A stretch of DNA of 64,000 nt, taken from the NCBI GenBank assembly GCA_963721115.1, contig CAVRIA010000012.1, positions 62,001 through 126,000 on the forward strand. Direction: 5' to 3'. This stretch comes from CAVRIA01 sp963721115. Lineage in GTDB: Bacteria > Desulfobacterota > Binatia > HRBIN30 > CADEER01. How positions within the stretch are numbered: position 1 is the first letter of the stretch; every line of letters begins with the position of its first letter. Position numbers and translations under genes: made by a program. Below, one piece after another: positions 60,066 to 64,000 of the stretch. The notes under the pieces are model-generated. The model saw nothing but the letters and a program-made list of their open reading frames with translations. It ran no database searches and was not told the DNA's origin.

Positions 60066-63012
60066 ATGCGTCTGACGAGACTGGGGGCTTGGATTGCACT
60101 CACACTGACCATTGCGACTCTTTCCGCTTGCGGCGATGACGGAGACAAGGCGGCGGTGCCGTCGCCGACGGCGACGGTCGCTTTCCCCACGCCGACCCCG
60201 AGCTCCATCCGGGCGACGCCCACGGCGCCGGAGCTCAGCCCCACCTCCACCGCCGTGGCGGCCACGCGACCCGACCCCGATCGCCGACTTCGTTCAGGCC
60301 CCATTCGAAGTACGCGTCGCCGCCGATGCGCCGGAGGCAGTGCGGTGGGCGGCGGCGGACGTGGGCACCTATCTGGAGAAGATGGGGCGCGAGGTTTCGC
60401 AGCTCGACGGCGAGGAGGGCTCCTGCACACCGGGCCGCAGCATCGTGCTCTTCACCGCGGCGCTGGGAGGCAGCGGCGGCGAGGATCAGCGCTATCGCAT
60501 CCGCGAGCAGCGCTGCAGCGGCGACGCCGGCGCCGGCACCCTGGTCGAGCTCTCGGGCGGCGGTCTGCTCGGCCGCCAGTACGCGGCCTACGAGTTCCTG
60601 CACGGTATCGGTGTGCGCTTCTTCCATCCCGAGGAAGAGTACGTCCCCGAGGCACCGCGCTGGCCTGCGGCGCCGTTCTCGGTCGATCGCGTGCCGTCCG
60701 TACGCTGGCGCACGGCGACCCTCCACCTGGTCCATCCGCTCGAGCTCGGCGACGCCTTCAACCTCTGCCGGCCGGAATACATCGACGAGGCACGGCACTA
60801 CATCGACTGGCAGATCAAAAACCTCGCCAGTGCCGGGATGCGCGGCGCCTGCGGCGGCGAGCTGTCGGACTACGGCTACCGCCGCGGCTTTCTGGTGGAA
60901 GCGGGATTGCGCTACTGGGGTGCGCAGCAGGGCGGCTCGGGGGTCATCGACCCGGATGATCCGCGCAGCGACGAGGAGCAGGTGGCGGCGGCGATCGATG
61001 TGATCATGAGCCGGCAGCCGCGCCCGCAGCTGTTCACCGTCAACCACCAGGTGACGGAGTTCACCGGCATGCCCGACGATCTGGTGGTCCGCCTGCTCAC
61101 CTTCACCGCCAACTACTTCGCGCAGAACTACCCCGACGTCACCCTGCTCGATCAGGTGCACGGGACGCACACCGATCCGACGCCGATCTACGGCGTGAAC
61201 TACAACACCCTCGGTCAGTTCGCGCCCGACAACCTCGGCCTGCAGTTCCACCCGCTGATGTTCTACGACCTCTTCGACCCGGCGCCCGTCTACGGCAACG
61301 AGGACTTCCACTACATGTACGACCTCATGGAAGCCAACTATCAGAAGCGCGCGATCTGGTACTTCCCGGAGTCCGCCTGGTGGCTGACCTTCGACATCCC
61401 CGTGCCGCTCTACCTGCCGATCACCATCGAAGCGCGCGACCGCGACATCCAGGGGATCAAGCACATGTTGGCGGGCGGCCTGCAGGGCCATCGCCTCTTC
61501 GGCACCGGCCACGAGTGGGGCTACTGGCAGAACGAGTACTGTTCCTACCGCATGGCGGCGAACGTCGACTATCGCTGGACCGACTGCCTCGACGACATCA
61601 CCTCGGCGCTCGGCCCGCGCGCCGCCGACGTCCGACAGGCGATCGAGGACGTGGTTGCCGTCGAGCAGCGCGATCTCTTCGATCGCGACATGCTGCGCTA
61701 CTACGTCGGCACCGACGACGAGACCGAAGCGGCGGAAGCCATCGGCATCGAGTTCCATCCTCTACCGCCGAAGCCGGTCGAGATTCTCGCCTGGGACGAA
61801 TCCCAGGTGCAGGACTGGCAGAACCGGATCGCGCCGGCTCTGGAGCGCTCGGCGGCGGACTACGCCGCGATCGCTGCCCGTCTCGACGCGCTGGAGGGCG
61901 AGATCGATCCGGCGGGGGCTTCGTTCTTCCGCGAGATTCGGGACGGAGTCGAGGCGAACGCGCTGCGCCTGCGACACCAGCGCGAGGTGTACGGTGCCGT
62001 GGTCACGTTCCGCGCGGCCCGTCTGGCCGGAGACGCGGAGCGCGAGGGGCAGGCGTTCGACCTTCTCGCCGCCGCCCGCCAGACCACCGAGGCGGCGCGG
62101 GCGGTCGTCGAGCGGCGCGAAGCGGACTATCGCTATCGGCCGCTGGCGCGCTCGATCGCGGGCGGAGCCGACGGTACCGAGGACCTCAACTGGACCATCT
62201 ACCACTATCGCTACCTCAACCGCGCCCATCAGGTTTTCTACTACACGCGCATCGACGATCTGGCCGAAGCGGCCCTCGCGGGTGCCGGTCAATCCGAGCG
62301 CTTGACCGTCACCGACTCTCTGCTCGCGCCCGGCGAGACGCTGGCCGTACAGGTGCGCGGCGCGACTCTGAGCGGTCTCTCGCTCGACTTCGGCGACGGC
62401 ACGGTGCTCCCGCTCGACGGTCCCGGCAACAGCGGGCACGACTACGCGGCGCCGGGCTTCTACCGCGTCGTCTTGGAAGGAAAGGAGGGCGGCGAGCCGT
62501 TCCGCGACGAAGCCACGGTTGTCGTGCTCGCCGCCGAGTATCGCAGCGCGCCGAAGGCGGTCGTGCTCGAGCCGCCCGCGGTGTCGGTCGTCGAGCCGCT
62601 CATCCCGGCGGTGGTGTTCGGTCCGACCGCCGACGGCAAAGGCGCCATCGGCTTCGACGTCGACGGCGGCGGGCACATTGGGAAAGGGCTGTGGCTCGAG
62701 GTCGAGCTGACGGACGGCGCAGCCGTGTTTCAGAGCGCGCCGATCGATGCGCAGGTGCCGATCGCCAACAAGGGGGTGCTGCTCACCTCGGTGACGATCT
62801 TCGACGCCACCCTGCGGCTGGACACGGCCGAGGCGACGCCGCACCTGACCGGCGACCTCGGCATCGAGAGCATCGTCCAGGCCATCGTCGACGTCGGCGG
62901 CTTCGAGGAGAACGGCGCCCGCAGTCTGGTGGCGATGCTGCTCGGGGTGACGCCGGACACGTTGCCGGAGCGCGTGCCGATTGCAGTCGAGTGGGAGGCC
63001 GACGGGACGTGA
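60066..63012 (+). CDS. Glycosidase-like lipoprotein with PKD-like domain, one frameshift
   Basis: ATG 60066 gives a lipoprotein signal (IATLSACGDD) and a ~40-residue Pro/Thr linker. The frame then shifts by +1 near 60270, and the main part runs to 63012 (length 3n+1). The first domain (FEVRVAADAPEAVRWAAADVGTYLEKMG, LLGRQYAAYEFLHGIGVRFFHP) has the look of the beta-alpha-beta domain that precedes alpha-glucuronidase or GH20/GH84-type barrels. The following ~450 residues (AWWLTFDIPVPLYLPITIEARDRD, GTGHEWGYWQNEY) could be the barrel. A PKD-like domain (LSLDFGDGTVLPLDGPGNSGHDYAAPGFYRV) lies near the C-terminus. Probably an exported glycan-active protein; the activity is unproved. Confidence 0.68.
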
Positions 63013-63218
63013 GGATTGGACGCACTGACGCGCCGTCCGCCTGGCCAAAGCGTGAGGTCAGCAAACGTCCAGAGATCTGCAAGTCGAAGGGCGGCGCGCC
63101 CGTGCCGTGATCACGACCGGGCATCATGGGGGAATTCTGATCCCCACACCGACACACGACGTTCAGCTTTACACCCGTCGCCGCGCCTTGATATGAGACT
63201 GCAGTCGGGAGGGGTGGC
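63013..63218. other. Short intergenic region
   Basis: No gene seen. A GGGAGGGGTGGC site lies just before the next start at 63219. Confidence 0.6.
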
Positions 63219-64000
63219 ATGGGCTTCCGTCTGGCACGAGTGGCGTACGCGTTGATTCTTCTGTCGCCCGTCGCCGCCAGGGCGCTGTCCGTTCCCGCCG
63301 GCGCCGAGTTCCAGGTCAATACCTACACCACGGACTTTCAGACCGTATCCGGCGGCCGCCACGGATGGCGCCGGCAACTTCGTCGTCGTCTGGCAGAGCA
63401 ACCGCCAGGACGGTGACGGCTATGGGCATCTTCGGCCAGCGCTTCGCCAGCGACGGCAGCGCGGCGGGCACCGAGTTCCAGGTGAACACCTACACGACTC
63501 TGGATCAGCGACGATGCCGCGATCGCCGTCACCGGCGCCGGCAGCTTCGTCGTCGTCTGGCAGAGCCCCTTCCAGGACGGCAGACACCGTTCGGCATCTT
63601 CGGCCAGCGGTTTGCGAGCGACGGCAGCGCCGGCGGGCACCGAGTTCCAGGTCGAACACCTACACGATCGGCAAGCAGCAGGTTCCAGACGTCGCGACGG
63701 ACGGCGCCGGCAACTTCGTCGTGGTCTGGGAGAGCGAGCAGGACGGCAACGGCGACGGCATCTTCGGGCAGCGCTTCGCGAGCGACGGCAGCGCAGCGGG
63801 CACCGAGTTCCAGATCAACACCTTCACTCCGGGCAATCAGGTAGTCCCCGCCGTCGGCTCGGACTTCGCCGGCCGCTTCGTCGTCGCCTGGCAGAGCGCA
63901 AACGACGGCAACGGCTACGGCATCTTCGGCCAGCGGTTTGCGAGCGACGGCAGCGCGGCGGGTACCGAGTTCCAGATCAACACCTTCACGCCCGACGCTC
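63219..64000 (+). CDS. Secreted repeat protein, 3'-truncated by the window, many frameshifts
   Basis: A signal peptide (VAYALILLSPVAARA) follows ATG 63219. The rest is about five tandem units of ~50 residues with the pattern EFQVNTYTT, ATDGAGNFVVVWQS, QDG, GIFGQRFASDGSAAGTEFQ, a repeat seen in large secreted proteins of aquatic and soil bacteria. Single extra bases throw the frame near 63350, 63425, 63510, ~63590 and 63630-63655, most of them in short homopolymers. The gene continues past base 64000. The errors are too dense to be biological. Confidence 0.72.

Overview
The window is high-GC DNA, probably chromosomal, from an uncultured Gram-negative bacterium. The secreted proteins suggest a lineage such as Candidatus Binatota or another deltaproteobacterium-like soil or sediment group. 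They include exported proteins with Lys/Cys helical modules (KC...K...KC), lipoproteins with Pro/Thr linkers, Myxococcus-type Cys-rich repeats followed by a dockerin-like EF-hand tail, and Tat lipoproteins. The affiliation is my inference from protein style; there is no rRNA or tRNA in the window to test it. Several genes carry single-base frameshifts, nearly all of them +1. They are densest at the right edge, which looks like insertion errors in a long-read or metagenomic assembly, so many 'broken' genes may be intact in the organism.

Layout. 1-5.65 kb: a partial secreted CehA/PHP-type metallohydrolase, a HEAT-repeat membrane protein and a small exported protein. 5.7-10.8 kb (minus strand): a VapBC pair, a PEP-mutase/isocitrate-lyase-family enzyme, a TetR regulator and a large exported protein. 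10.9-13.8 kb: a DUF374 acyltransferase, a GDP-fucose-synthase-like reductase and a GT2 glycosyltransferase (envelope lipids and sugars). 13.9-19.1 kb: a lipid cluster with a small exported protein, a wax-ester/DGAT acyltransferase and a class-C-type serine hydrolase, divergent from a CoA-transferase. 19.2-27.6 kb: an accessory zone with a Phd/PIN pair, a frameshifted PhoD phosphatase, two 98%-identical BrnTA copies in direct repeat, a lone receiver protein, a nucleotidyltransferase pair, a methyltransferase and several MITE-like or hairpin repeats. 27.6-35.3 kb: secreted proteins (an eight-repeat Cys-rich surface protein, a tannase-family lipoprotein, a Lys/Cys protein, a small exported protein, a seven-bladed FG-GAP propeller). 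35.0-42.2 kb (minus): a 1472-residue protein of ten NTF2/SnoaL-like domains between remains of cyclase/AAA-ATPase genes and a DprE1-like fragment. 42.7-44.3 kb: a Cys-rich, dockerin-tailed secreted protein.

44.7-55.1 kb is the most coherent unit. A wHTH-AAA-TPR regulator (minus) faces a four-gene plus-strand operon across a 167-bp control region. The operon encodes a 59-residue protein, a Tat lipoprotein with an NHL-like propeller, a pentapeptide-repeat lipoprotein and a Tat-exported multicopper oxidase. 55.2-64 kb: an Lcl-domain fragment, a third BrnTA module, a membrane-anchored GH43/32-like propeller protein, a cobalt-type nitrile hydratase operon (beta, alpha, accessory), a HigA fragment, a glycosidase-like lipoprotein and a repeat-rich secreted protein that runs off the right edge.

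Themes: a heavily secreted, envelope-centred repertoire; at least four toxin-antitoxin modules; and many small dispersed repeats and gene stubs joined head to tail, indicating past transposition or recombination. No CRISPR array, rRNA or tRNA was seen.
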